From CAYUNA01 sp047629355 (lineage in GTDB: Bacteria; Bacteroidota; Bacteroidia; Chitinophagales; Saprospiraceae), in contig JBLHWU010000007.1 in assembly GCA_047629355.1 (NCBI GenBank), forward strand, positions 1-47,797: DNA of 47,797 nucleotides, read 5' to 3'. Under the pieces are notes generated by a model that worked only from the letters and a program-made list of their open reading frames with translations, had not been told where the DNA came from and did no database searches. Of this stretch, positions 1 through 8,691 are shown in pieces (the stretch's first letter is position 1; the number at the start of each line of letters is the position of its first letter). The position numbers were made by a program, and so were the translations under genes.

Positions 1-193
1 AAATACCACGAAGGGATATTCGTTCTTTCAAAGAATTTTTGATGAGTGATTTTAGCCGCTCTGATTTCGTATGGTTATTATTCAAAACAAACTGACGACT
101 GCAGCAATTGCAACGATGGTTCTGCTTGCCATAATAAGTATGACTATTCTTTTTTATATTTGTGCTGTGGCAACTTGGACAATATATATACAT
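1..193 (-). CDS. IS1-family transposase, N-terminal part (InsA-like), cut by the window edge
   Basis: Read on the minus strand from the ATG at 193, the sequence encodes MYIYCPSCHSTNIKKNSH and then a second Cys pair in YYGKQNHRCNCCSRQFVL. This is the zinc-binding, DNA-recognition N-terminus of IS1-family transposases (CPxC, then GKQ-HRCxxCxRQF), followed by the basic helix that normally precedes the DDE domain. The frame stays open to base 1, so the catalytic part lies outside the window. The element end probably lies near 268-275, where the composition changes to the repeat that follows; I cannot fix the terminal inverted repeat without the other end. Family assignment is confident from the motif; intactness is unknown. 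Confidence 0.8.
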   Translation of the reverse strand, partial: MYIYCPSCHSTNIKKNSHTYYGKQNHRCNCCSRQFVLNNNHTKSERLKSLIKNSLKERISLRGI

Positions 194-280
194 AAGCTTT
201 GAGTGTGGTTACTACAAAGTTATGATTTGTCTTCGTTGTCACTTTAAAAAGCATTACATTTGATACACCGCCGGATTTTT

Positions 281-398
281 AAGGGATAAAAACGATTTTG
301 CAAAAATCGTTTTTGTCCCTTAATACCCCTTCCGCGTTGCCGCAGGCAACGCGCACGGTGTCTTTGGAAGCTCGAAAATCTTACGATTTTCTCGCTGC
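281..398. repeat. REP-like composite palindrome, copy 1
   Basis: Three hairpins in a row: a long AT-rich palindrome around AACGATTTTGCAAAAATCG bounded by GGGA/TCCC, then TTGCCGCAGGCAA, then GAAAATCTTACGATTTTC. The same modules recur near 6280, 8279, 20772, 25306, 28983 and 43377. Copy 1 lies between the IS1 end and the WG gene. Non-coding. Confidence 0.75.
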
Positions 399-469
399 CC
401 AAACTTAAAAGAACCTTCGTTTACACGGTAATAAATCACTTTTCAATAAATGGTGGTGCACATTTGTTA

Positions 470-552
470 TACGACCGATTTTTTTAAAGAAAAACTATCG
501 AAAAAATCTTGTCTAAAAATTTTACCGAATTAAGTACCACGGGTTACTTAAC
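470..552 (-). repeat. Partial copy of the element that also occurs upstream of sucC and near 37.8 kb
   Basis: Reverse-complemented, this holds GTTAAGTAAC at one end and then AATTTTTAGACAAGATTTTT and TTCGATAGTTTTT, matching the left halves of the elements at 19239-19392 and 37743-38002. The other half is absent or diverged, so this is a remnant. Lies downstream of the WG gene stop at 599. Confidence 0.55.
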
Positions 553-598
553 TTGGGTTAACAAATACATTCAATAACATTGCTTTCTACCCGCACCT

Positions 599-3500
599 CT
601 AATGCTGTAAGTCCCAAACCCATTCCCCCGCTGTCGTCACATATCCAATTTTCTCCCCCAATTCCACCCGAATCAAATTCCTAAACACCCGCACCTCATC
701 AAATTCTGTCGGCAAAATGGCTTGTCCCCACTTATCTGTAATCCCCGAAATCAACCCAGGCATTGCATGCACTAAGCCATTTTTCGTCTGATTGATGCGG
801 CTATATTTGGGCTGCACCACCGTCATACCCGCCCGATTGATGACACCCCAGCGATTCCTGATTTTGACAGGGGCAGTCCCTTGGTCAAAGGCTTGAATCT
901 CTTCGTAGTGTTCGTTAAATAAGTTCTTGCCTTTGGCATCACAAAAGTAATAGTTCAGCGTTCGAAAATTACGCCGAATACCCCACGCTTTATACATACC
1001 AAAAATGCCCTCGGCATAGAGCTTTACAAAATCTTCGGGCACCGGATTGACGACATTACCAGCCTTATCTAGCCACATTTTGGAAGAATTATTAAACTCA
1101 TGCAATTGCACAAATGCCAGTCCTTCCGTATAGTTCTCCGCTCGCGCAAACGCTCCTTTAAAGGCCTTTTTATTACTCATGTTTCGAAACTCCCAAGCCA
1201 GTTTATTCGCCGACATCACTGCCACCAAGCCATCCGAAACCTCCTTCGCTTCCCGATAAACACAGGGAATCACTTCGCGTCCCTGGGTGTCCACAAACCC
1301 ATAACCCTTGGTGTCACTCACCCGCGCATAACCGTCATAAAACTCCCCAACAAAAGCATATTTTAGGTCCGTCAAAATCTCGCCTTTGTTGTTGATAAAT
1401 CCGTTTTTCTGATTGAATTTTTCACGAACCACCGCCACACCATTTTCATCAAAAGGAAAAATCACTTCAAAGTCTTTGGGCTTCAACAACCAATGCCCTT
1501 TCGTATCAATCACACCCGTTTTTGCATCATAAACCACTCGCGCAACTTCATTGTTAAAGTCAAAAGCTTTGGTGTACTGCGGCTCGATTTGCGCCTTTCC
1601 TGTTTTATCAAAATAGCCATAAAACTTGCCCACTTTATACCAACACAGCCCATCGTTAAACGACCCGACTTCTTCTAAATAAGTAATTTTAGCCGAAGGA
1701 TTCAAGACTTCTTTTCCTATTTTATCAATAAAAGTCCATTTGTTATCCACGAAAACACCCGCCATACCTTCCGAAAAATTCCGTGCCTCCTCGTATTGAC
1801 AGGCGATAACTTCATTGCCTTTTATATCCACATATCCCCAAAGCGAATCTACTCGCACCCGACACATGTCATCAAAAAAACCTCCGAATTTTTCGTGTTT
1901 CAAACTAATGACTTCATGCCCTTTTTTATTGAAAAATATCGGTTTACTATTTGCAATATTTACTCGCCAACGGTCACGACTGCTACCAAAAGGAGTGATG
2001 CTTTTGTGAATAAAATCCAGCAATACCTCGTTTTTGTGACTCACCAGTCCCCATGCGCCATCTTTTTTATTGACCGCCATACTGTCTAAAAATTGGTTGG
2101 CATATTCAAACTGTGGCTCAATTACCGTCTGCCCAAGCGAGTCGATATAACCCCATTGGAGGGTCTGTAGTCCATTTTTTTTATAATAGAATTTGGCAGT
2201 AGAATTGTTTTCAAACAAGTGGGTTGGCGTCACAAAAAAGCCATGCGTCAGCATTTTAACATTAGAAATGGCAATCTTTTCCTCTTCTGGATTTTCGACA
2301 GCTGCGATTCGTCCACCCGTACAAACGCGCGTGATGCCCTGTTGAAAGTCGTCAATAAAATCAAAACGTTGAGCCGTTCCGTTTGCGTTGGTGAGTTGTT
2401 GTCCATCGCGGTCAATCAGTCCCATTTTACCTTCCAAATCAATAAAAACCGCGTAGGGTAAACCTCGTTCAAAATCATGTCGCCGCAATCCCATCATATC
2501 AAATGGGGTGATAAATTTACCTAAATCATGACTAAACAAAGCCATCGAACAAGCCGTATCCACGGGAAAGCTCGCGTAACTTGCCAGCCTATTTTCCGCA
2601 AAAGGCTTCTTCGCAAACACCATCGTCAGCCGCCCATTAGCGATGTGTCGAATCATGTTGAAACTCGGGGGCGTGACTGCTTCTTGCATCTCTTTATTGA
2701 AAAGGGCATACCGATAATTCATTTCATTAAACTCAAAAGACCACTTAGAATTTTCAATAAGCGTGGTATCTGAACCATAGCTTGCCCGAAAATTTCGCCG
2801 AATCTGCCGCCCTTGTCGCACTGCCGCATTGATGTCGTTTCGCCCAAAACCAACGTCTTGCGTTTTAATATTATACCCAACCCGAAGATTATACACTTCC
2901 TCAAAAAACTCCTCACTGATGACCGTATTGGAATCACTCATTTCAAACATCGTCATCGTCTCCCCCGCGAAGCCTTTGATGATGTTACCTTCCCGTTGAA
3001 AAGTCTCAAATTTGATAGGAATGATTTCCTCCCCTTGATTATTCACCATGCCCCAATTGCCATCCCGTCGCACCTTTGCCAACCCATCTTCAAAAGGGCT
3101 AATGACTTGATAATCCGTCTTAACAATCAAGCCATTTATCAAGGAATAAATGCCCCAAGCTTTGTCTTTAACTCTAAAAAGCGGCGGATTGAATGCTTTA
3201 ATTTCCTTAAAAGTCGGCGGTAAAATTTCATTACCCAAGCTATCAATAATGCTCCATTTTTCCTTAGCTTTCCCCGTAATATAGCCATGTGAAAGATTTA
3301 GAAATCGCTCGTATTTTGTTTCAAAATTAGCCGTATTCTGTTTGTCAAAAAAGAAGAGTTTCCATTCCCAATTTTTACCTTTTACGCCGACTACATGTTT
3401 ATTCAACTGTCGATATGTCGACCAGCCTTCCTCAAAAAGTTGTTGTCCAAGACTGTCAAAAACCATCCAACGGTCTTCCATATCCTGTGCAAATATGTTG

Positions 3501-4138
3501 TTGGAATGCAAGGCAGCGATGTTTTTAAACCCATAAGGAAGAAGTTGTTTGCCCTTTTTCGTAAACAATCCCCACCGTTCCGAATCTTTCCATTCGTTCA
3601 CTTGAAAATAATCTTGCACCGGATTGGACAACTTCACCCGCCCAAATTGTGGGGCAATCAATTCTCCATTCTCCAAATCAAAAATACCCCAAGCTGTATC
3701 TTTTTTTACTTGAAAATACTTAGAGGAAATAACTCCCTCACTCATAATTAACTGAAAATCATCATATTGTGAAAATATAAAGCTATTTCCTTGCGCATTT
3801 ATTAATTGAAATCCCGTATCCGACCGTACTGCAAAAAGGTTGGTATTAATGGGACGAATCTCCAACCAATCTGGTGAAACGACCTCAACTCCGTTGCCAT
3901 CAATTGCCCCTAATTTCCCATCAATCTCTACCAAACGATAAGGAGATATAGACGAAATACCTCGATTCCAGCGCAGATTTTTATCAGCAATCGCATCGTA
4001 TTTTGGTTCCAATACGACCTCGCCTTGCTGGTTCATATAGCCCCAAAGATGATTTTGCTTGATAGGGTAGAGGGTGGAAATTTGCGCAAAGCTGTAAGTC
4101 GAAAGGAATAAGCATAGGAAGGTAAGGAGTTGGCGCAT
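599..4138 (-). CDS. Giant secreted WG-repeat protein (1179 aa), paralogue 1
   Basis: A signal peptide (about residues 1-19, ending SFAQ) is followed by many copies of a roughly 45-residue unit of the type WGYMNQQGEVVLEPKYDAI, the hallmark of WG (KWG) repeats. These are predicted to form beta-strand arrays; their biochemical role is not established. Two WG arrays flank a central section (about residues 395-650) with few WG units, containing HDFERGLP. The protein ends YVTTAGEWVWDLQH. No T9SS sorting tail is visible, so a periplasmic or outer-membrane location is inferred. The second paralogue at 8692 shares the signal peptide, central section and C-terminus. It lies 96 bases downstream of the lipoprotein gene on the same strand, so co-transcription is possible. 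Start chosen because the signal peptide begins there. Confidence 0.9.
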   Translation of the reverse strand: MRQLLTFLCLFLSTYSFAQISTLYPIKQNHLWGYMNQQGEVVLEPKYDAIADKNLRWNRGISSISPYRLVEIDGKLGAIDGNGVEVVSPDWLEIRPINTNLFAVRSDTGFQLINAQGNSFIFSQYDDFQLIMSEGVISSKYFQVKKDTAWGIFDLENGELIAPQFGRVKLSNPVQDYFQVNEWKDSERWGLFTKKGKQLLPYGFKNIAALHSNNIFAQDMEDRWMVFDSLGQQLFEEGWSTYRQLNKHVVGVKGKNWEWKLFFFDKQNTANFETKYERFLNLSHGYITGKAKEKWSIIDSLGNEILPPTFKEIKAFNPPLFRVKDKAWGIYSLINGLIVKTDYQVISPFEDGLAKVRRDGNWGMVNNQGEEIIPIKFETFQREGNIIKGFAGETMTMFEMSDSNTVISEEFFEEVYNLRVGYNIKTQDVGFGRNDINAAVRQGRQIRRNFRASYGSDTTLIENSKWSFEFNEMNYRYALFNKEMQEAVTPPSFNMIRHIANGRLTMVFAKKPFAENRLASYASFPVDTACSMALFSHDLGKFITPFDMMGLRRHDFERGLPYAVFIDLEGKMGLIDRDGQQLTNANGTAQRFDFIDDFQQGITRVCTGGRIAAVENPEEEKIAISNVKMLTHGFFVTPTHLFENNSTAKFYYKKNGLQTLQWGYIDSLGQTVIEPQFEYANQFLDSMAVNKKDGAWGLVSHKNEVLLDFIHKSITPFGSSRDRWRVNIANSKPIFFNKKGHEVISLKHEKFGGFFDDMCRVRVDSLWGYVDIKGNEVIACQYEEARNFSEGMAGVFVDNKWTFIDKIGKEVLNPSAKITYLEEVGSFNDGLCWYKVGKFYGYFDKTGKAQIEPQYTKAFDFNNEVARVVYDAKTGVIDTKGHWLLKPKDFEVIFPFDENGVAVVREKFNQKNGFINNKGEILTDLKYAFVGEFYDGYARVSDTKGYGFVDTQGREVIPCVYREAKEVSDGLVAVMSANKLAWEFRNMSNKKAFKGAFARAENYTEGLAFVQLHEFNNSSKMWLDKAGNVVNPVPEDFVKLYAEGIFGMYKAWGIRRNFRTLNYYFCDAKGKNLFNEHYEEIQAFDQGTAPVKIRNRWGVINRAGMTVVQPKYSRINQTKNGLVHAMPGLISGITDKWGQAILPTEFDEVRVFRNLIRVELGEKIGYVTTAGEWVWDLQH

Positions 4139-4234
4139 GGTCTTTTTTTAAATAAAAAATTAAAGCAATGAACAATTAGCAATGAACAATGTGCAATGAG
4201 GACACTTGTTAATAATTGCACATTGCACATTGTT

Positions 4235-5677
4235 TTAAACGTTATCAATCATCCCCTGCAAATCCTTTATAGACGTAACGCCATCTGCAATCACCTTCAT
4301 TTTAAAAGTAAATTCACCATTTTTAGCATTCGCCAAAGCATCGCGATTCGCTGCAAAATCTGTTTCGGTGAACGCTGCCAATTTATTACCAGGAAGTACG
4401 GCAACCAATAGATTTTCCTGACTTGGGTCGAAGCCAAACTTATCCCAATCTTCCATCGAAAATGCTACCACACTACGACGGTCGCCCGTAATCAGATAAA
4501 CCGGAATCATGTTTTTGACTTCAGGCGAAACCGTTCCAAAATCAAAATTTGCCATCATGCGAATGTTGTCGCGACTCTTCATCAAAATATCGTAATTGTG
4601 AATACCCATGCCCGCAATCGCGAACGACCGGACAAATTTTGCTTGTTGGATATACAACTCTTTTTGTTGTTGAATATCACCTGCACCTGCTTTATAGGCA
4701 GTCAAGTTCTGCTGATATTCCGCCAAGGATTCCTCAAATTGATTTCCTTTTTGCGAAGGCACCACATCCATCAAAAATTGCTTCGCATCATTCGATAAAA
4801 CCATTTGGTATTCATTTGAGCGCTTGCCTTTTTTCAATTCCACATAATCCCATTCTTCTTTGTAAATCCACTTGTTTTTACGTGGACTCATTTTCTCGTT
4901 ACTGCCACTGTATTGCCACACGATACCATTCATCTTTTGCAACGCTGGAAATGCTTTATAATTGACATCAAAGTTCAACGCAGGCTTCTTTTTATCAAAT
5001 TTAACGGGCTTCACCGGCGCAACCAATTTCTTCGTTTTAGCTGCTTTCTCTAGAACTGCCAACTGCTGCTGAGCCGCTGCTTTCTTTGGATTTAAAACAG
5101 GATTGTTTGTCCCTGCATTCAGCCACTTGCCCGCTTTAGCATCATAATTCCAAAAGTCATACGTGCCATCTACATTAGACGCCATATTGACCATAATCTC
5201 TTTGTTTTTAGCCAACTGCACCGGTAATTCAGCGACATAAGCGTTGATTTCAAACATCCCAGCAGTCTGCATATACGCTTCCTGACCGTCCGCCTGCATC
5301 ACTTTCATCGGTATGCCGGACGCCAAAACATCCGCTGCATTGTGAAACTCTCGATACCGCAATTCAATGTCTTCCGTCACTGGATTTCCGTTGATATCAA
5401 CGAAGGCATCCGCTGGGATTTCAATAATGGTACCGTTTTCGAGTTCAATGGTTTTAGCTGCATTGGCCGGGACTTCAAAGGTGTGAAAAGCTACATCGAC
5501 AGCTTTCAATCGAGGTGCAACGGTGTATTGTGTCCCATCGGTTTCTGCTGTTTCTACTGCCGAAATATCATGGGTTGGAGGTGTTTGATTTTGAGTCGAA
5601 TTTTCATTTTTACAAGAAAACAAAAGGAGTGCAAAACAAGTTAGGAACAAACCTATTTGTAGCTTTTGGAAGCGCAT
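4235..5677 (-). CDS. Outer-membrane or inner-membrane lipoprotein, 480 aa, function unknown
   Basis: The N-terminus has a type II signal peptide with lipobox LLLFSC (lipidated Cys22) and then a low-complexity Ser/Thr/Pro-rich linker. Residues about 65-175 contain a ZU5-like pattern: a strand, then ENGTIIEIPADAFVDINGNP, then LRYREFHNAADVLASGIPM and TAGMFEINAY. This arrangement recurs in Bacteroidota surface proteins of unknown role. A Lys/Ala-rich segment (about 195-235) and a C-terminal half with no recognisable enzyme motif follow. I see no catalytic signature. The WG-repeat gene follows in the same direction, so the two may be expressed together. The ZU5 reading is inference; the lipoprotein call is firm. 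Confidence 0.8.
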   Translation of the reverse strand: MRFQKLQIGLFLTCFALLLFSCKNENSTQNQTPPTHDISAVETAETDGTQYTVAPRLKAVDVAFHTFEVPANAAKTIELENGTIIEIPADAFVDINGNPVTEDIELRYREFHNAADVLASGIPMKVMQADGQEAYMQTAGMFEINAYVAELPVQLAKNKEIMVNMASNVDGTYDFWNYDAKAGKWLNAGTNNPVLNPKKAAAQQQLAVLEKAAKTKKLVAPVKPVKFDKKKPALNFDVNYKAFPALQKMNGIVWQYSGSNEKMSPRKNKWIYKEEWDYVELKKGKRSNEYQMVLSNDAKQFLMDVVPSQKGNQFEESLAEYQQNLTAYKAGAGDIQQQKELYIQQAKFVRSFAIAGMGIHNYDILMKSRDNIRMMANFDFGTVSPEVKNMIPVYLITGDRRSVVAFSMEDWDKFGFDPSQENLLVAVLPGNKLAAFTETDFAANRDALANAKNGEFTFKMKVIADGVTSIKDLQGMIDNV

Positions 5678-6102
5678 AATGAATCGTTTTAAATTAGAAA
5701 ATTAGTTAAGTAACACGTACTAATTAATTATTGTAAGAAAGTCGTCGAATCAACTTTTTTACTTTAATAATGACGTAAAACCGTTTTTATGATGGGTGTT
5801 ACACTCTTATTAATGAGGAAGTTTGGAAAAGGAACAGGTGGGTTGACGTTTTGAGGCTTTTTTGTTGATTGTATTTATTTACCTTGACAATTATATTCTA
5901 ATACATTTGAGCGTACTTCGTCAACTTCCTAGTAGATTTTATAAATGCCTTTTTCTAACTTAATTCTTCCATTAACAGCTTGAGATTCAAAATATAATTT
6001 AGGATAAAAGGATGTTTTAGTTGACTTTCTAGGAAGAATATTCTGCATGCTAACCAGACCACATGCTTGATTCAAATTAGGGATTTTTGAACCATTTGGC
6101 CC

Positions 6103-6131
6103 TACCACTACCACTACCACTACCACTACCA
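6103..6131. repeat. Hexanucleotide tandem repeat (TACCAC, nearly five copies)
   Basis: TACCAC is repeated in register. On the minus strand it reads GTAGTG and encodes the poly-valine run of the interrupted secreted protein. A six-base unit adds or removes two valines per copy, so length changes would not shift the frame. Confidence 0.85.
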
Positions 6132-6239
6132 TAGAAAGAGAGGAATGTAACTTCTGGTCAGAAAAGGAAAGCGTCTTGTATTTATTTAAATTTTTGAGTG
6201 CTCCAACAAATACATCTTTGTTACCAATGGTATCTCGCA

Positions 6240-6448
6240 TTGGTAGTGCCACAAATGTGCACTTTTACAGTTTAGGTGCTTTTGTCCCTTAATATCCTTT
6301 CCGCGTTGCCGCAGGCAACGCGCACTGTATTTTTTGAAGCTCGAAAATCTTACGATTTTCTCGCTGCTCAAACTTAAAAGAACCTTCGTTTACACGGTAA
6401 TAAATCACTTTTTAAATAAATGATGGTGCACATTTATTACACTACCAA
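6240..6448. mobile_element. MITE, 209 bp, with 22-bp terminal inverted repeats
   Basis: The left end (6241-6262) begins TGGTAGTGCCACAAATGTGC, and the right end (6426-6447), reverse-complemented, begins TGGTAGTGTAATAAATGTGC. The outermost T/A pair also matches. There is no coding capacity. The interior carries REP-like hairpins (TTGCCGCAGGCAA and GAAAATCTTACGATTTTC) closely matching 310-398, and an arm (TTTACACGGTAATAAATCAC) shared with 420-460. No target duplication is visible. Its removal restores the frame of the gene around it. Confidence 0.8.
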
Positions 6449-6724
6449 AGTCCTTTTGCCCGAGCACAATCTGTGTCGGAAGTAATAATAGAGTGGCAAA
6501 GATTAGCTTTTGAAATAGCATGAATTGCAGGTTTTAAAGATTATTAAACTATTGCTGTTCAGTACAGTGAAACAAAAGTTAGCTTCTCTTCTAAGCTTGT
6601 AATTTATTGACCGTTAAATAGCTATAAAATATTTTGGAAGTTATTTAAAATCAATGATTTACGTTTACTAACTTTTCAAAGTTTAGTAAACGTCTTTCCA
6701 GCTATAGAAAGGTAGTCCAAAGGT

Positions 6725-6915
6725 CTTCTTGAATTTACAGAATCCTGAAAGGATTGAATATGAATAACCATGGATGGAATCCATGGAAAAAGAAGGCGTT
6801 TTCAAAAATCCTGAAGGGACTGAATATCAATGTTTTATATTGAATCCCTCCAGGATTTCTAAATAAACTCAAGCCCCCGAATTTCATTCGGGGTTATTCA
6901 TATTCATCCGCTTCA
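6725..6915. repeat. Palindromic intergenic repeats of a type common in Bacteroidota
   Basis: Repeated units AATCCTGAA(A/G)GGA-TTGAATAT and its inverse ATTGAATCCCTCCAGGATT, with CCATGGATGGAATCCATGG between them and CCCCGAATTTCATTCGGGG after. These form hairpins. I recall similar 'cctgaagggattcaatat' repeats as abundant in other genomes of this phylum, but could not search for them here. Confidence 0.65.
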
Positions 6916-6951
6916 CGGATTTTTGTTTAGTAAATTTAGAATTTACGAAAA

Positions 6952-7043
6952 TAGACTTTATGAATGGCGACTCTGGATAATTCGCAAAATATTGATTATC
7001 AATTATTTGCAATTATAAAAAAGCTACTCATTCATAAAGTCTA
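6952..7043. mobile_element. 92-bp MITE with termini like the IS5-type element, copy 1
   Basis: Termini are TAGACTTTATGAATG (6952-6966) and CATTCATAAAGTCTA (7029-7043), a perfect 15-bp inverted repeat. A second copy, also exactly 92 bp and in opposite orientation, lies at 37835-37926. The right end of the IS5-type fragment at 34138-34152 reads TATTCATAAAGTCTA, which differs in one base. Confidence 0.85.
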
Positions 7044-7123
7044 ATAATAATCTGGCATCTGCTTTTTTGTACACCAGTTTTATTACTGCAAACCAATTGC
7101 TGGTTTTTAGCAATTCAAAAATG

Positions 7124-7876
7124 CTACTCCTTCCCCTTTTTATTATCCAAAAAATCCTCCTCCACTTTCGCTACCTTCTTATCCATGGCCAACCTTGCCG
7201 TCCGCGTTTTCTTCTGGTCATTATTGGATTCGTAAACGCAGTAATTCTCGTATTTCGTCGGGTCTTTTTCCGCCCAAACATCCTTACCGATATTGCATAG
7301 CGTGATTAATTCCTCATAAATTAGATTGCCTTTATCCACGCGCAACTCTACCGAAATATCACGGTCTGCGACCTTATCATGCTGCAAATTAACCGCACGT
7401 TCAAACTCTTGGGCCGATTCGGTAATCCTTGTCAACACCGATTCATTCACGCCAGCTTCTGCAATAAAATCCATCTGTTGCCGTGCCACTCGAATAACTC
7501 GACGACCACAAAATACCAATTGTGCATCCGTCATATCACCCATCTTTGCCGTCCCAAATTTTCGGTAACGCCCCGTTCGATTGCTATATTTCATGCCTAC
7601 TCGAGTCATCAAACTGCGAATCGCGCCTTTCAATTTCTCGCAAGCTTTGAATTTCTTATCCGTCAAAATCATCTGGTCACCCACCAATTCATCATCCGCA
7701 GGTAAGTCCCGAAATCGGTCGCACATGCCTTTAAATTTCTTCAAGCGTTCGAGGTCGTATCCATAGCTTTTAAAATAAGCGATGTCGCGGTGGGCGTATC
7801 GAATGCGTTCCGTGCTTTGTAAATAAAGGTCGGCATCGGGAAAGTTATGTTTTCGGTTCGTATGTTGCTTCTTCAT
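7124..7876 (-). CDS. Conserved-looking hypothetical cytoplasmic protein, 250 aa
   Basis: The product is charged and mainly helical, with no signal peptide, no membrane segment and no motif I recognise. Basic N-terminal residues (MKKQHTNRKHNFPDADLYL) are followed by long amphipathic helices. The Lys-rich C-terminus ends DFLDNKKGKE. A well-formed Bacteroidota promoter stands directly upstream (7894-7925), and codon use matches the neighbours, so the gene is real. It stands alone between repeat clusters, so context gives no functional hint. Confidence 0.75.
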   Translation of the reverse strand: MKKQHTNRKHNFPDADLYLQSTERIRYAHRDIAYFKSYGYDLERLKKFKGMCDRFRDLPADDELVGDQMILTDKKFKACEKLKGAIRSLMTRVGMKYSNRTGRYRKFGTAKMGDMTDAQLVFCGRRVIRVARQQMDFIAEAGVNESVLTRITESAQEFERAVNLQHDKVADRDISVELRVDKGNLIYEELITLCNIGKDVWAEKDPTKYENYCVYESNNDQKKTRTARLAMDKKVAKVEEDFLDNKKGKE

Positions 7877-7893
7877 TGCGTATCAATTTTTTA

Positions 7894-7925
7894 CAAATGT
7901 AAAAGGTTTGAAGGAATAAAACAAA
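7894..7925 (-). promoter_or_regulatory. Bacteroidota-type promoter for the gene at 7124-7876
   Basis: On the minus strand: TTTG (7922-7925), 20 bases, then TACATTTG (7894-7901), fitting the -33 TTTG / -7 TAnnTTTG consensus. The start codon follows 17 bases downstream. Confidence 0.7.
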
Positions 7926-8215
7926 TTATTTTGTAATAAAAACATAATAGATTACTTTAAAATAAATTTTTACTCCTTTTGAAATTTCTGCTTAATAAAA
8001 TTAAGTCAAAAATGGGAACACTGCGAAATACTTCCGTTCAAATTTTTTGAACTGCTTGGGCTATGTCAAGTGAGAACAAAGGCACGCTTTAGGAAGTAGG
8101 GGAAAAATAACCTATTCCCTTGAGTTCTATTTTCTTTCGGATTCCTAATCGAGTGTACCGCAAACTTTTAGTTTGCGCTTGTCGTGCTTGAGCAAATAGG
8201 GTTGAATACCCTCGA

Positions 8216-8422
8216 TTACTTGACCCGACAAAAAATAAAAATCATAATATGAATTGATATTTGCATGTTTTGACAGTTGAGAAGCGAGAAAATCGCAAGA
8301 TTTTCGAGCTTCAAAAAACACAGTGCGCGTTGCCTATGCCTACGGCAACGCTTGTGTCCCTCAAACTCCCTTTGAAAAACAAATAACATATTATCAAAAA
8401 TATTTTTTGTCGGGTCGAGTAA
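8216..8422. mobile_element. MITE, 207 bp, termini TTAC-GACCCGACAAAAAATA
   Basis: Left 8216-8237 and right 8401-8422 are 22-bp inverted repeats with one mismatch (core GACCCGACAAAAAATA), continued inward by partial matches around TAATATG. The interior carries a REP-like module (8279-8374): GAAAATCGCAAGATTTTC, then GCGCGTTGCC...GGCAACGC. Non-coding. Confidence 0.75.
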
Positions 8423-8456
8423 AAGATTTTACCAAATTAATTACCTCGCATCACTT

Positions 8457-8612
8457 AAGGAACGCGAAATAAATTAAGTGTAGATTCTTGGAAGTGAGGT
8501 TTTATTCTCCCTTTTTGCTTTGAAAATGCGATTTATGTTGATATAATGAGCGTTTTTAAAGTAAAAAATGAGGACAAAGTATCCTGTCAAGAATCTACAG
8601 TTATTTTTTATC
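8457..8612. mobile_element. MITE of the AAGGAACGCGAAATAA family, copy 1
   Basis: The left end is AAGGAACGCGAAATAAATTA, then AGTGTAGATTCTTG. The right end, reverse-complemented, contains CTGTAGATTCTTG but has lost the outer GGAACGCG. The interior (GAGGTTTTATTCTC, TTGATATAATGAGCG) matches the inverted copy at 14421-14587. It ends 79 bases before the second WG gene and may influence its transcription. Confidence 0.7.
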
Positions 8613-8691
8613 ACAAGATTGTACCCTTTAATCCGTTCTAAAGTTGCCTGTTACATTTTTTTGAACCTAAATTTTAACTGTCCCGACATTT

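Larger units (their letters stand above)
5929..6521 (-). pseudogene. Small secreted protein gene split by a 209-bp MITE
   Basis: On the minus strand the ATG at 6519-6521 opens a clear signal peptide, MLFQKLIFATLLLLPTQIVL followed by GQKD. Reading then runs into the inverted repeat at 6448 and stops inside it. Beyond the element (6239 downwards) an open frame resumes with RDTIGNKDVFVGALKNLNKY and continues to a stop at 5929-5931. The two halves are in different frames as they stand, but removing exactly 6240-6448 (209 bases) joins them in one frame, giving GQKD-LRDTIGNKD. The rebuilt product would be about 128 residues and includes a run of nine valines. I do not recognise the family. The coding assignment of the second half rests on its joining cleanly to a signal peptide. 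Confidence 0.7.

Noticed and set aside
6103..6131. Hexanucleotide repeat as a phase-variation switch.
   Set aside because: The unit is six bases and lies in coding sequence, so copy changes keep the frame; no promoter spacing is involved.
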